From NCBI GenBank assembly GCA_965214085.1, contig OZ243937.1, forward strand, positions 1,488,001 to 1,552,000: a stretch of 64,000 nt of DNA. Direction: 5' to 3'. Below, piece by piece: positions 8,847 to 17,471 of the stretch. A program made the position numbers and the translations under genes. Positions within the stretch are counted from its first letter, which is position 1, and each line of letters opens with the position of its first letter. The stretch comes from UBA6055 sp965214085. Lineage in GTDB: Bacteria; Chloroflexota; Anaerolineae; Aggregatilineales; Phototrophicaceae. The notes under the pieces were generated by a model that was not told where the DNA came from, made no database searches, and worked only from the letters and a program-made list of their open reading frames with translations.

Positions 8847-11567
8847 TCATTCAGCGGCGCCGACATGGAATATCCTGGATTCCCCCGCTTCGCATACAAT
8901 GGGCAGGCTATCCAGGAATTTGTCTTCGCCCAGGCTGCCGTACTGCTGGCGCTCGGTTGAGCCATACATGATATGCGAAATACCGTAGCGCTCAAGGATA
9001 TGTTCCACCTCGCTCATCTCGTGGCGCTGGTACAGTTCCTTCAAGTCACTGGCGCGCGATCCGGCGATGTCCGCATAGGTGGCGCCCCGCCACTGTCTTT
9101 CGTGGTTTTCCCAACCTAACACAATCGGGATGCCGGCCAGCGTACCGACTCGACCAAAGGCGACATTATACGCTTGGCCAACCGCTTCCGCGACAACAGC
9201 GTCCTTTCGGCCAACGAGTTCGTCCAGGCAATATATGACCTGCTGATCGTTGAAGTCCATCAATCCGGCCGCGCCATCAAGCGTCAGCGGTTCTTGTATC
9301 AGAATGTCGAATCCATCGAATATCGCGATCCCGCCCGTCTGGGCTCGCAGCAGGTCCGGCTCGGTCGCGTCGTCCAGGCTAACACGCGAATACAAGATGG
9401 CGCCTCGCGCGACAGCCTCGCCGTCATGCGCTTGTCTAATAGCATTCTCCCAGTCGTCGGGCGGCGTGTAGCGCTGCCGCGCCGATGCGAAATGACGCCC
9501 GGTTTCTATCCAAGCCCGGTGATGGGTCGCGGCGATGCCGTAAAGCAGCCCAGCACTAATGCTGAGCAGAAACAGTATCCCTATTGCAACACGAAGGATG
9601 ACATGCGGCGCTGGCCAGCCGCGATCAATCAGAACGCTGTACAGGGCGTAAGCCGCCGCGATGCTCCAGAGCATCCAGGCTTGGTAATACAGCTTAAACA
9701 CGGTGTTGATTCGAACATAGAAATTGTCCTTCAGATAAAAGAATTCGCAGAACAAGGTCAGACAAAGCCCCATGCCAATCAATAGCAAAACAAAGCCTGT
9801 CGATCTGGAGTAGCTGACCCCGTTGATGGCGACTTCGCCGGACTTTGCCACACGGTCTTTGACCGGGAATAGGCGGGCCACCACGATGCCAACGCCCAAG
9901 GCAAGCAGAATCGAAGTCAGCCCATAGTCGAGCCGGCGTTGCGCGAGCTGACTTATGACATCGCCGCCTAAGCCCTGCGCGCCATGCAAGTTGCCTGTAA
10001 TTGGCGCACCGGGATTGCCGATGGCGATGGCGACACTCAAGAGAAGCATGAGCGCTAACATGCCCAGGAACAAGCTGATGCCGACCTTGAAGCCGAGCCG
10101 CCAATTCAACTGCCGCGCCGCTCTGCCGCGCCAGCATTCCACCAGCAGGTAGGCGCTGACAATGACGAATAGGGGCCCAAACATGATGAAGAAGCGCTGA
10201 AACAGCGACGGGTGCAGCAGGTTGGGCAGCAGGCCGCCTGCCTGTGATCGAAAGCCGACGAAGTAGGGCAAATAGGCGGACCCGGCGACGAGCGCCAGCA
10301 ACGCGCCGAACTTCGGCAGCGCCAGCCAATCCCAAAGTGTAAGCCGTCCATCCTCGCTGGTCATCAGCCGCCGCAGTGCTTCCGCCCCAACCAAGCCCAG
10401 GAGAAATGCGGGCGCGTCCCAGGCGTTAAGAAAAGCGAGACCCCCCACCGCCACGCCGTATAAGAGCAATTGACCGGCCGACGCTTCCCGCCGCCAAAGC
10501 GCCAAGTTGAGCATCAACCCGATGGCCATTATCGCGAAAGGCAGGGACAGCACATGAGGATGATTATCCGACAAGATGAAGCTGAAAGCCGGGAATTCGC
10601 CGATTGGCTGAATGCCGGTCAGGCTGTCGTTCAAGTCGTAGTCCGTCGGCACGCGGCTGGCATTGAACCACCACCAGTGATTCCAGGACGAAGTATCCAG
10701 ATTAAGCGGCGAATTCGCTTGCGGTTGATACTCGATCAGGTCGAAATCCGGCAGCTTCTGCGTGCCCCAGAACTCAAAATAGGATTGAGGCGCGCTGCGT
10801 GACGCCAGCGGAAGCTCGAGCAAGATGAATTGGAAGTTGCCCATGAGCAACATCATCAGGATGCCGACAATGCCGGTGGCCATAGCGGCCAGGCGGGATG
10901 CCGATTGCGAGCGCGCACGCACGAGATTGTAGACGACGCCAAATGTCGTTAGGCCGGTCAGCGCGAATTGCGACGCCACCGTCAGGTTAAAGCCAATGCT
11001 GCTGCTGATGCCGCTCATGGTAGCCAGCGCGGACGACATGACATAACCCATGTAGTAATAGCTGATGGCAAAGCCGGACATCCAGGGGTCATTGGGCGGG
11101 AAACCGGCGCTGCGCTGCGTCGCGCTCAGGAAAGCCAGCTCCATCGGCTTTTCGGTGCCAACCAGGCCATTTTGATGCGCCCGGTAGAGTGCCCAGCCCA
11201 GGAACAGAATAGCGAAAAGCAGCTCGGCGACGACAACGAGGCGGCGATTCTCCCGCCACCAATTCAAGAACAATTCGCCGTCGCGGGCGCGAAAATAAAG
11301 CGCTAAAGACGCCGCCAAAACCAGCAGCCAGGTCAAAATGATGCTGCCGGCCGAGTTATCAAGGAAGCCGTAACTGCCCAGCAGCCAGAAGAGCCAGGTC
11401 GCGATTAGCATGCCCAACGTACGCGCGAGCGTATAGCCGCTGTCCGGCAGCGCCGACAGAAATCGCAGGGCTAGCGGCATGACCGCTGCGCCAGCCAGAG
11501 TAATCCAAAGCCACCAGAAGAAAAGCAGGCGCCCTTCGCGCGCAAGCCAATCCAGAATCAGCGTCAT
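8847..11567 (-). CDS. DUF2298 (Chlor_Arch_YYY) membrane protein
   Basis: This is a 906-residue polytopic protein of the DUF2298 family, reported mainly from Chloroflexota and archaea. The diagnostic segment EKPMELAFLSATQRSAGFPP, continuing NDPWMSGFAISYYYMGY, lies near residues 140-180. The rest is about 18 hydrophobic segments and a C-terminal soluble domain with LDDATEPDLLRAQTGGIAIF. Its start overlaps the stop of the upstream 1959-residue gene by four bases (ATGA), so the two are translationally coupled. That upstream protein ends in a homologous module, making this a paralogous pair. The family has no proven reaction; association with GT39-type proteins suggests a role in surface glycan assembly. 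Confidence 0.88.
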   Translation of the reverse strand: MTLILDWLAREGRLLFFWWLWITLAGAAVMPLALRFLSALPDSGYTLARTLGMLIATWLFWLLGSYGFLDNSAGSIILTWLLVLAASLALYFRARDGELFLNWWRENRRLVVVAELLFAILFLGWALYRAHQNGLVGTEKPMELAFLSATQRSAGFPPNDPWMSGFAISYYYMGYVMSSALATMSGISSSIGFNLTVASQFALTGLTTFGVVYNLVRARSQSASRLAAMATGIVGILMMLLMGNFQFILLELPLASRSAPQSYFEFWGTQKLPDFDLIEYQPQANSPLNLDTSSWNHWWWFNASRVPTDYDLNDSLTGIQPIGEFPAFSFILSDNHPHVLSLPFAIMAIGLMLNLALWRREASAGQLLLYGVAVGGLAFLNAWDAPAFLLGLVGAEALRRLMTSEDGRLTLWDWLALPKFGALLALVAGSAYLPYFVGFRSQAGGLLPNLLHPSLFQRFFIMFGPLFVIVSAYLLVECWRGRAARQLNWRLGFKVGISLFLGMLALMLLLSVAIAIGNPGAPITGNLHGAQGLGGDVISQLAQRRLDYGLTSILLALGVGIVVARLFPVKDRVAKSGEVAINGVSYSRSTGFVLLLIGMGLCLTLFCEFFYLKDNFYVRINTVFKLYYQAWMLWSIAAAYALYSVLIDRGWPAPHVILRVAIGILFLLSISAGLLYGIAATHHRAWIETGRHFASARQRYTPPDDWENAIRQAHDGEAVARGAILYSRVSLDDATEPDLLRAQTGGIAIFDGFDILIQEPLTLDGAAGLMDFNDQQVIYCLDELVGRKDAVVAEAVGQAYNVAFGRVGTLAGIPIVLGWENHERQWRGATYADIAGSRASDLKELYQRHEMSEVEHILERYGISHIMYGSTERQQYGSLGEDKFLDSLPIVCEAGESRIFHVGAAE

Positions 11568-14500
11568 GAATGTCGCTCTACCAGATATTCCATCAGAGAT
11601 TCCTTGTTCACTTGATAGATCTTGCCGCCTTCTACCTCGTAGCTAATGGAAAGGAGACCTTGTTCGACCATGCGCTCTAGTTTTGCCAAGCCCTCGACTG
11701 TCGAATGCACTGCTTCCAGGCCGCTGCGTATGATGTAGCTTACGTCAAAGTGATGAAGTATATCGACCGCCACGTCTACATTGTCGCTATTGTAAAACTG
11801 CTGGATATTGCGCTCGCGTTGGAAGACCCACTCGTTCATCGGGAAAAATGTGCGCTGCTGCCGCTGATGGAAATTCCAGCCCAGCACCGAGGGCAAGCCG
11901 GTCATTATTGAGAAGCGCCCGTTCCACTGGTACTCGCTGCCGGGCCGCCGCCCTTCCAGGATTACGGGAGATCCCTTGACATTTTCTTGCATCCAGCGAA
12001 TGAGCTGGTAGTCGACATTGAGATCTAGTAGGACCCCTGCGCCCTGCTCGGGTGATGTCTCGTAATGGGTCGACCGCGTCATATAAGCCATGCCGTCCAG
12101 CGTGAGCGGCAGGTCCGGCGCCATGCGATCGAAGGAGCGCGCGCGCGTGGCCATGAAGGGAAACAGGCCAGCTATCGTAAACAATACCACGCAAGGCGTG
12201 TACCACAGGACTTGCAGCGTCCGGCTGAAATCTTGCGATGCCCGCCCTAAACAAGCGAATGCCACTCCGCCCGCCACGCTCAGCAACAGCCAGACCTGGA
12301 TGTAAAACTTGAAGACGGTATTCTGCCGGCCGATGTCGCCGCCGATGACGATGACCTCGACGCCGAGCGTCATGGATAGCGCCAAACCGATTAGGACCAG
12401 TATGAAACGCATGAACCGAGACTGCCCAGGCCGGAAGAATAGCAAGGCGATCCAGCAAACCAGCGGCAGAACGATCAAAGCGACTTGATAGCCGACGATC
12501 GTGAGAACAATGGCGAACAGCGTGATCGCGGCTACGAGAGCTAGCGCTCGGCTCGCCAGTTGCCGATGCTCAAGCAGCGCTTGAACTCGTGTGTTGCGCA
12601 GCCAGTAGAATGTTTCCCAAAGCAACAGAGATACGATAAGAAACAGAAATAAGCCATGAATATCGAAGTAGGCCCAAAGGGGTGTCTTGCCGCCTTGCCA
12701 CAGTTGAATGCTGTTGTAAGTGGCCGCATACCAGGAAGTGTAGGGTAGGGCGAAAGCCAGGTTCAGGCAGATGAAGCCGCCGACCGACGCGGCCAACTCC
12801 AGCGCTGAATCGCGAACCAGGAGATAACGAACGATGAGCCACAAGCTGACCGCTCCCGCTGCCGCCGCCATCGCGATTTGGAGCGCGCCGAAAATGCTCG
12901 CTGTGATCGCAGGGTCTTGCGCGAGCGTCACTGCTGGTCCGTTTGCCAAAACAGCGGTCAGGCCCAATCCCGCCAGAAGCGCGCCAATCAGGACCAGGTA
13001 GAATCTCAAATCAGACAGGGGGCGGAAAGTCGCTTGCCAGCGAATCCACCAGGCGTAGGACAGCGCCACGATCGAGAACAGCGTCATCGAGGGCCAATCC
13101 CAAGTATTGGTCGCCCGAATCGCGCCAACGGTCAAGGCGATAAGCGCTATGGCGGCAAAGCGGTCAATGCTTCGGCGATGATCGCGCCCGGCCTGCGCCA
13201 CTTCGTTGAACAGCAGCAGCACCGTCAGCAAAATCAGGGGCATGCTAATCATGTGCGCGTGCAAGTCGCCGTAGACAAATGTGAAATAGGGCATTTCGGT
13301 GATGGCGCCGCCACGAACGCCGGGGGTCTCCGCCAAGACACGCGAGGGACCCCAATACCAGCGGTCGCTGCCGATGGGCAGATTATCGCCTTGCAGGGCG
13401 CGCCCGGCGCCGCGCAGCAATCCGCTTATCAGCGAGGTCGAGTTGTGGATTTCGTAGCGCAAGCTGTCCCATGGATGCAGTTCGGACGCGCGCCGCGACA
13501 ATTCAGCACGGGTTTCAGCTGAAGCAGGCGCATCGAAGTCGGACTCATATTCGTCAATCAGAAACTGATGCAGCCCCTGTGGCGTATGGTAACCGCCCAG
13601 CGCTGCCAGGCCGTTGCCAAAGACGCGCGCGGTGTCGAGGTTGCCCAAACCGACGCAAAGGCACAGCGCCGCGATGCCGGCGACCCAGGGATTGCCGAGT
13701 GGCCTTCGGGAGCGCTTCGACCGGCTTGAACCGCTACGAGACTGACGCCAACGCGACAGGATGTTGAATGCGGTCGAGAAGGCGCCGAGCCCCGTCAAGC
13801 AAAAAACGGTGGGTATCATCAGGTTGTAAGCGAAAGAGGGAACGACACCCAGCAGCAGCGCCGGAGCGCCCAGAAGAACATAGCCAAAATAGTAGTAGTT
13901 GATGAATCCGCCGGAGAACCAGGGGTCAATCGGCGGGAATGTGCTGCTGCGCAAGACACCGTTCAGGTAGGCGAAGTCCATCGGTTTTTCGCCGCCCTTA
14001 TAAGGATGCCAGAGGTCGGGGTTGGTCAAGCGGACGGCGATCATCACCAGGAAAGCCGCAATGGAAATCAGTTCGATCCAGGCCAGCCGCTTCCAATGAT
14101 CGCGCAGAAACTCGAGCAATTGAATGCGGGCTAGAGCGGCGCTAAGGGCAGCCAAAACAAAGAGCGACAGCAGTATGCCTCCCTGCGACCAAAGCGGGAT
14201 CTTCAAACTGGAAACAGCCCAGGCGAACCAGGCGACTATAAGCAAGCCCGCGAGTTTGCTGAGGCCGTAACCGCCATCGGCCATTTTGGGGAATATCGCG
14301 AAGACCAGGGGAAAGGCGCTGGCGCCAAATACAAAGAGCGCTGCATACCAAATGACGACGCCCGCCGCCTGATTGGAATTGACGAGACTGTCGCTGAAAA
14401 ATCGCTGCGACCAAGTCCCGCCTTGGCTTTGCGCAGTTCGTTCTCCCGGCGGGAAGGTGAGGGCGGTTGGAACCGGTTGGGCTTCAACCAGGGGCCAGTT

Positions 14501-17440
14501 TAAGACGCCCAAGAGCTGCGCCTCGTCGCTTGGATTTCGTAACTCTTGCCATTGCTTCAAGGATACCTGCGACAGCGCCGCTTCCACCGCAGCCCGCGAG
14601 TAATCTTTGGTTTTTCTGAAGATAAATGCGCTGGGATGATCATAGACATGGAAAGATTCGTCGGCTTCGAGTTCGTTTAACCAGGCTGGCGAATTGTGTA
14701 TCGGAAGGTGTTGATCGGCGACGCGCCAGGGGCCGAACTCGAATGTTTCTTCGAATACGTCTTCAAGCTCGTAACCCAATTCGCCGGCGAAGAGCTTCTC
14801 GTAATAGAGCGTGGTCATGGGCCAGCGCAGCAGATTGCGAGGCTCGCTGTCATAGAAGCGATTGCTGGCAATCGTCAGATAATCGCCGATGTCCAGCGTA
14901 CGAATGATATGGTCGTATTTCACTTGATCGTCCAGCGGATGGGACATGATCTGATCTTGAAGATTGACAAGCGCGTGATTTGGCTGGGTTCGGCGGCAGT
15001 CGCGCGAACTGACCAGCCCAGGCGGCGGGTCCTTCGCCAGCGTGACCCCTTCAGGCAGCGAGCAGATAATCGTGCCGGGGACGCGGTTGTCCCAGCTGCC
15101 TTCTGTGAGCACGACAGATCCCGATCCGATGACATCGTCGCTGCCGGCGGCCACTTCCATCACAAAGGCATAACGTCCGCCTGCCACGACTTCCAGCGGC
15201 TCTTCAAAAGGAATGCTGTAAGACCTGCCCAAGGGGTGGCTGTCGCGGACAAGGTCCATACGCAAGACGGCTGTGGCCACCGGAAATGGGTTGTCCTCGG
15301 CATAAATTCGGAATAGAAGTTCTTCTTCATTCTGGTCGTCAAAAGGATCGCCGAGGTGCGGGGCAAAGATAGTCTCGATGCTTCCAGTCGCCGGCGCTAT
15401 AAACTCAATCTCTATCGGCTGATTCTCGCGGTACAGATTGGCGCGGTCATAAGGCGGTCCCTGCATGTCGCCCCAAGCGTAACCTGTGTTGTGAACGGCG
15501 ATATTGATTAGAGGGACGGTTTCGTCGGCGCCGACAACGCGCATGGAGAAGTCGCCGGGAATACGTTCAAAAATATAATGCCCGGACTGAACCAAGGTGT
15601 TTTGATGCCGATAGACATTCGCGAACATCAAGCCCCATATCAGGGAGAAAACGACAGCGAAGCCTGTCAAGAGCAGCGGACGCCAGCGGCTGAAGCCTGG
15701 GATTATGGCTGCGCCGCCTAGGAGTATGCCCATCAGCATGGCGGTTATCGACGTCGCGTCCACGATTCCGTTTGATAACTGATAGCCGCCTACCAAAAGC
15801 AGCAACGCGCCGATGATGACCATCGGGATGGCGACGCTTGCTGGACTGCGGCCACTCGCCTTTGCTTGAGCGCGCCAATCCGATAAGCAGCAGCTTGCCA
15901 ACACAGCCAGCGCGCCATAGATCGGCAGGAAATAACGCATGTTCATGGCGGTTAAACGGCTCATAAATAGAAAATAGCCGCCGACCCAAAGCAACAGCAG
16001 CAGCAGGTCGGTCGAGCCGCGGCGATTGCGCAGCAGCCGATAGGTGGACAAGCACCAGCCAAACCAGGCCAAAACGCCAAAAGCCAAGCCCATGCCCCAG
16101 AAGAGCATATCTTTCAGCGGGTATACAAAGGCCGGGCGCGCCAGCCATTGCCAATTCGGCGGGAAGTCCTGCAAGCCGGACACCCCAGCGTTCACGCGCT
16201 CCAAGTTCTCCAGCCAGCGACCATTCGGCAGCAAGCCAAAGAAACCAGGACCCGAAAATGCGTAAGGGTTCAGCAGCCGAAATGCCAGAAACGCGCCCAG
16301 GCCGGCTATGACTAGCCCAAAAATGTGATAAACCAATAACCTTGAGCGTTCCTTTGGGTAGGTATTTCGCGCGAAAACTGGCGCAGCCTGGATGAACGCG
16401 GCGAAGACAATAATTGAAGCCAAGGGCGCCACGTTGATGCGACAGGCGACGGCGGCCCCTGTGAAAACGCCAAACAGGAGATAGGCGCGCCATCGTCCAC
16501 GCTGTTGCGCGGCGACGGCATGGTATAGCGCCATCGTGACCATGAATGACGTGGCCGCATTGACGGTGCCGAAGTGCGCTTTTTGAATCGCCAAAGGCGC
16601 CGCTGCGTAAAATAGCGCGGCGAGCAAGCCGACCCATTCGCCGCGTAGCCTGCGCCCGAGCGCGTAGACCGCCACTATCGCAAGCACATCGAAAATCATC
16701 GATATGCCGCGCCATACCAGGTGACCGCCCTGATAATCAATTAGCGCGATGCCTGCCTCAGTAGCGCCTTTCACAATTTCACTGCCAAAATGCGCAAGAA
16801 ATAGTGGCAGCGTTCCATAGACAAAAAAGCCGTGACCCGCGTTGTGAGGGTTGAACGGGGAACAGAGCGTGTCAAAATATCCGCCGACGCCATTCGACCC
16901 CGGATAAAAGTGGCTGCAGCGCAAAGACTGCAAATCGGTGGATGTCAACTGCTCGACGCTCAAGATCTGGGCGGTATCGTAGGCAGTTTCCGATCCGCTG
17001 ACCAGCAGCGCGTCAATTTCATACGACAGCAGCGCGCGCTCTGCTTGTGTCATGTCTGCGAAGCTGCGAATGCGATCGGGATAAACCAGCCAACCGGCGG
17101 CTTCGCTGGCAAAGGAATCCTGAATGGTTCCGACCAGGTGCGCGCGCGAACCCAATAGGTCTTCCCGACTGCGTATGCTATCGCTGCTGCTTAGGGCAAG
17201 GATTTGCTGGTCGGGGAAGTTTATCCGGTCGTCAGTGAATGAGTTGCCGCCGCCGATTTGGGGCAGCAGAAGCGCTGTCAGAAAGCGTTCGTCGGGATGA
17301 GTGTGCGCGAAGTCGTCCCAATTGTGCCCCGCCAACCGCAAAGCGCCGCCATAGAGCAAGATGGCTACGAAGAGCATGGTGGGAAGCAGCCGGCGCATTG
17401 ACGCTCTTCGCATAATTTTGTTGCCCGTGTCGCTCATCAT
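11564..17440 (-). CDS. Giant fusion: PMT/GT39-like GT-C module + extracytoplasmic domain + DUF2298 module
   Basis: At about 1959 residues this is the largest gene in the window. The N-terminal third is a GT-C membrane domain with a catalytic-loop-like acidic pair after helix 1 (THPDERFLTALLL). A soluble region of about 350 residues follows and looks extracytoplasmic. The C-terminal 900 residues form a DUF2298 module with EKPMDFAYLNGVLRSSTFPP, then IDPWFSGGFINYYYFGY, homologous to the next gene. Two starts are possible: GTG at 17464, or ATG at 17440. I prefer 17440 because GAGAG lies 8 nt before it. The fusion implies that the two activities work in one complex. Its coupling to a second DUF2298 protein hints at duplication. 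The reaction is not known. Confidence 0.88.
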   Translation of the reverse strand: MMSDTGNKIMRRASMRRLLPTMLFVAILLYGGALRLAGHNWDDFAHTHPDERFLTALLLPQIGGGNSFTDDRINFPDQQILALSSSDSIRSREDLLGSRAHLVGTIQDSFASEAAGWLVYPDRIRSFADMTQAERALLSYEIDALLVSGSETAYDTAQILSVEQLTSTDLQSLRCSHFYPGSNGVGGYFDTLCSPFNPHNAGHGFFVYGTLPLFLAHFGSEIVKGATEAGIALIDYQGGHLVWRGISMIFDVLAIVAVYALGRRLRGEWVGLLAALFYAAAPLAIQKAHFGTVNAATSFMVTMALYHAVAAQQRGRWRAYLLFGVFTGAAVACRINVAPLASIIVFAAFIQAAPVFARNTYPKERSRLLVYHIFGLVIAGLGAFLAFRLLNPYAFSGPGFFGLLPNGRWLENLERVNAGVSGLQDFPPNWQWLARPAFVYPLKDMLFWGMGLAFGVLAWFGWCLSTYRLLRNRRGSTDLLLLLLWVGGYFLFMSRLTAMNMRYFLPIYGALAVLASCCLSDWRAQAKASGRSPASVAIPMVIIGALLLLVGGYQLSNGIVDATSITAMLMGILLGGAAIIPGFSRWRPLLLTGFAVVFSLIWGLMFANVYRHQNTLVQSGHYIFERIPGDFSMRVVGADETVPLINIAVHNTGYAWGDMQGPPYDRANLYRENQPIEIEFIAPATGSIETIFAPHLGDPFDDQNEEELLFRIYAEDNPFPVATAVLRMDLVRDSHPLGRSYSIPFEEPLEVVAGGRYAFVMEVAAGSDDVIGSGSVVLTEGSWDNRVPGTIICSLPEGVTLAKDPPPGLVSSRDCRRTQPNHALVNLQDQIMSHPLDDQVKYDHIIRTLDIGDYLTIASNRFYDSEPRNLLRWPMTTLYYEKLFAGELGYELEDVFEETFEFGPWRVADQHLPIHNSPAWLNELEADESFHVYDHPSAFIFRKTKDYSRAAVEAALSQVSLKQWQELRNPSDEAQLLGVLNWPLVEAQPVPTALTFPPGERTAQSQGGTWSQRFFSDSLVNSNQAAGVVIWYAALFVFGASAFPLVFAIFPKMADGGYGLSKLAGLLIVAWFAWAVSSLKIPLWSQGGILLSLFVLAALSAALARIQLLEFLRDHWKRLAWIELISIAAFLVMIAVRLTNPDLWHPYKGGEKPMDFAYLNGVLRSSTFPPIDPWFSGGFINYYYFGYVLLGAPALLLGVVPSFAYNLMIPTVFCLTGLGAFSTAFNILSRWRQSRSGSSRSKRSRRPLGNPWVAGIAALCLCVGLGNLDTARVFGNGLAALGGYHTPQGLHQFLIDEYESDFDAPASAETRAELSRRASELHPWDSLRYEIHNSTSLISGLLRGAGRALQGDNLPIGSDRWYWGPSRVLAETPGVRGGAITEMPYFTFVYGDLHAHMISMPLILLTVLLLFNEVAQAGRDHRRSIDRFAAIALIALTVGAIRATNTWDWPSMTLFSIVALSYAWWIRWQATFRPLSDLRFYLVLIGALLAGLGLTAVLANGPAVTLAQDPAITASIFGALQIAMAAAAGAVSLWLIVRYLLVRDSALELAASVGGFICLNLAFALPYTSWYAATYNSIQLWQGGKTPLWAYFDIHGLFLFLIVSLLLWETFYWLRNTRVQALLEHRQLASRALALVAAITLFAIVLTIVGYQVALIVLPLVCWIALLFFRPGQSRFMRFILVLIGLALSMTLGVEVIVIGGDIGRQNTVFKFYIQVWLLLSVAGGVAFACLGRASQDFSRTLQVLWYTPCVVLFTIAGLFPFMATRARSFDRMAPDLPLTLDGMAYMTRSTHYETSPEQGAGVLLDLNVDYQLIRWMQENVKGSPVILEGRRPGSEYQWNGRFSIMTGLPSVLGWNFHQRQQRTFFPMNEWVFQRERNIQQFYNSDNVDVAVDILHHFDVSYIIRSGLEAVHSTVEGLAKLERMVEQGLLSISYEVEGGKIYQVNKESLMEYLVERHS

Positions 17441-17471
17441 TCGGATAGCTCTCGTTTGCTCCACAATTTAG

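Noticed and set aside
15567..16715. 382-codon minus-strand frame inside the giant fusion gene
   Set aside because: It is an alternative frame of the same strand within a continuous polytopic protein; basic, Arg-rich composition typical of a shifted frame.
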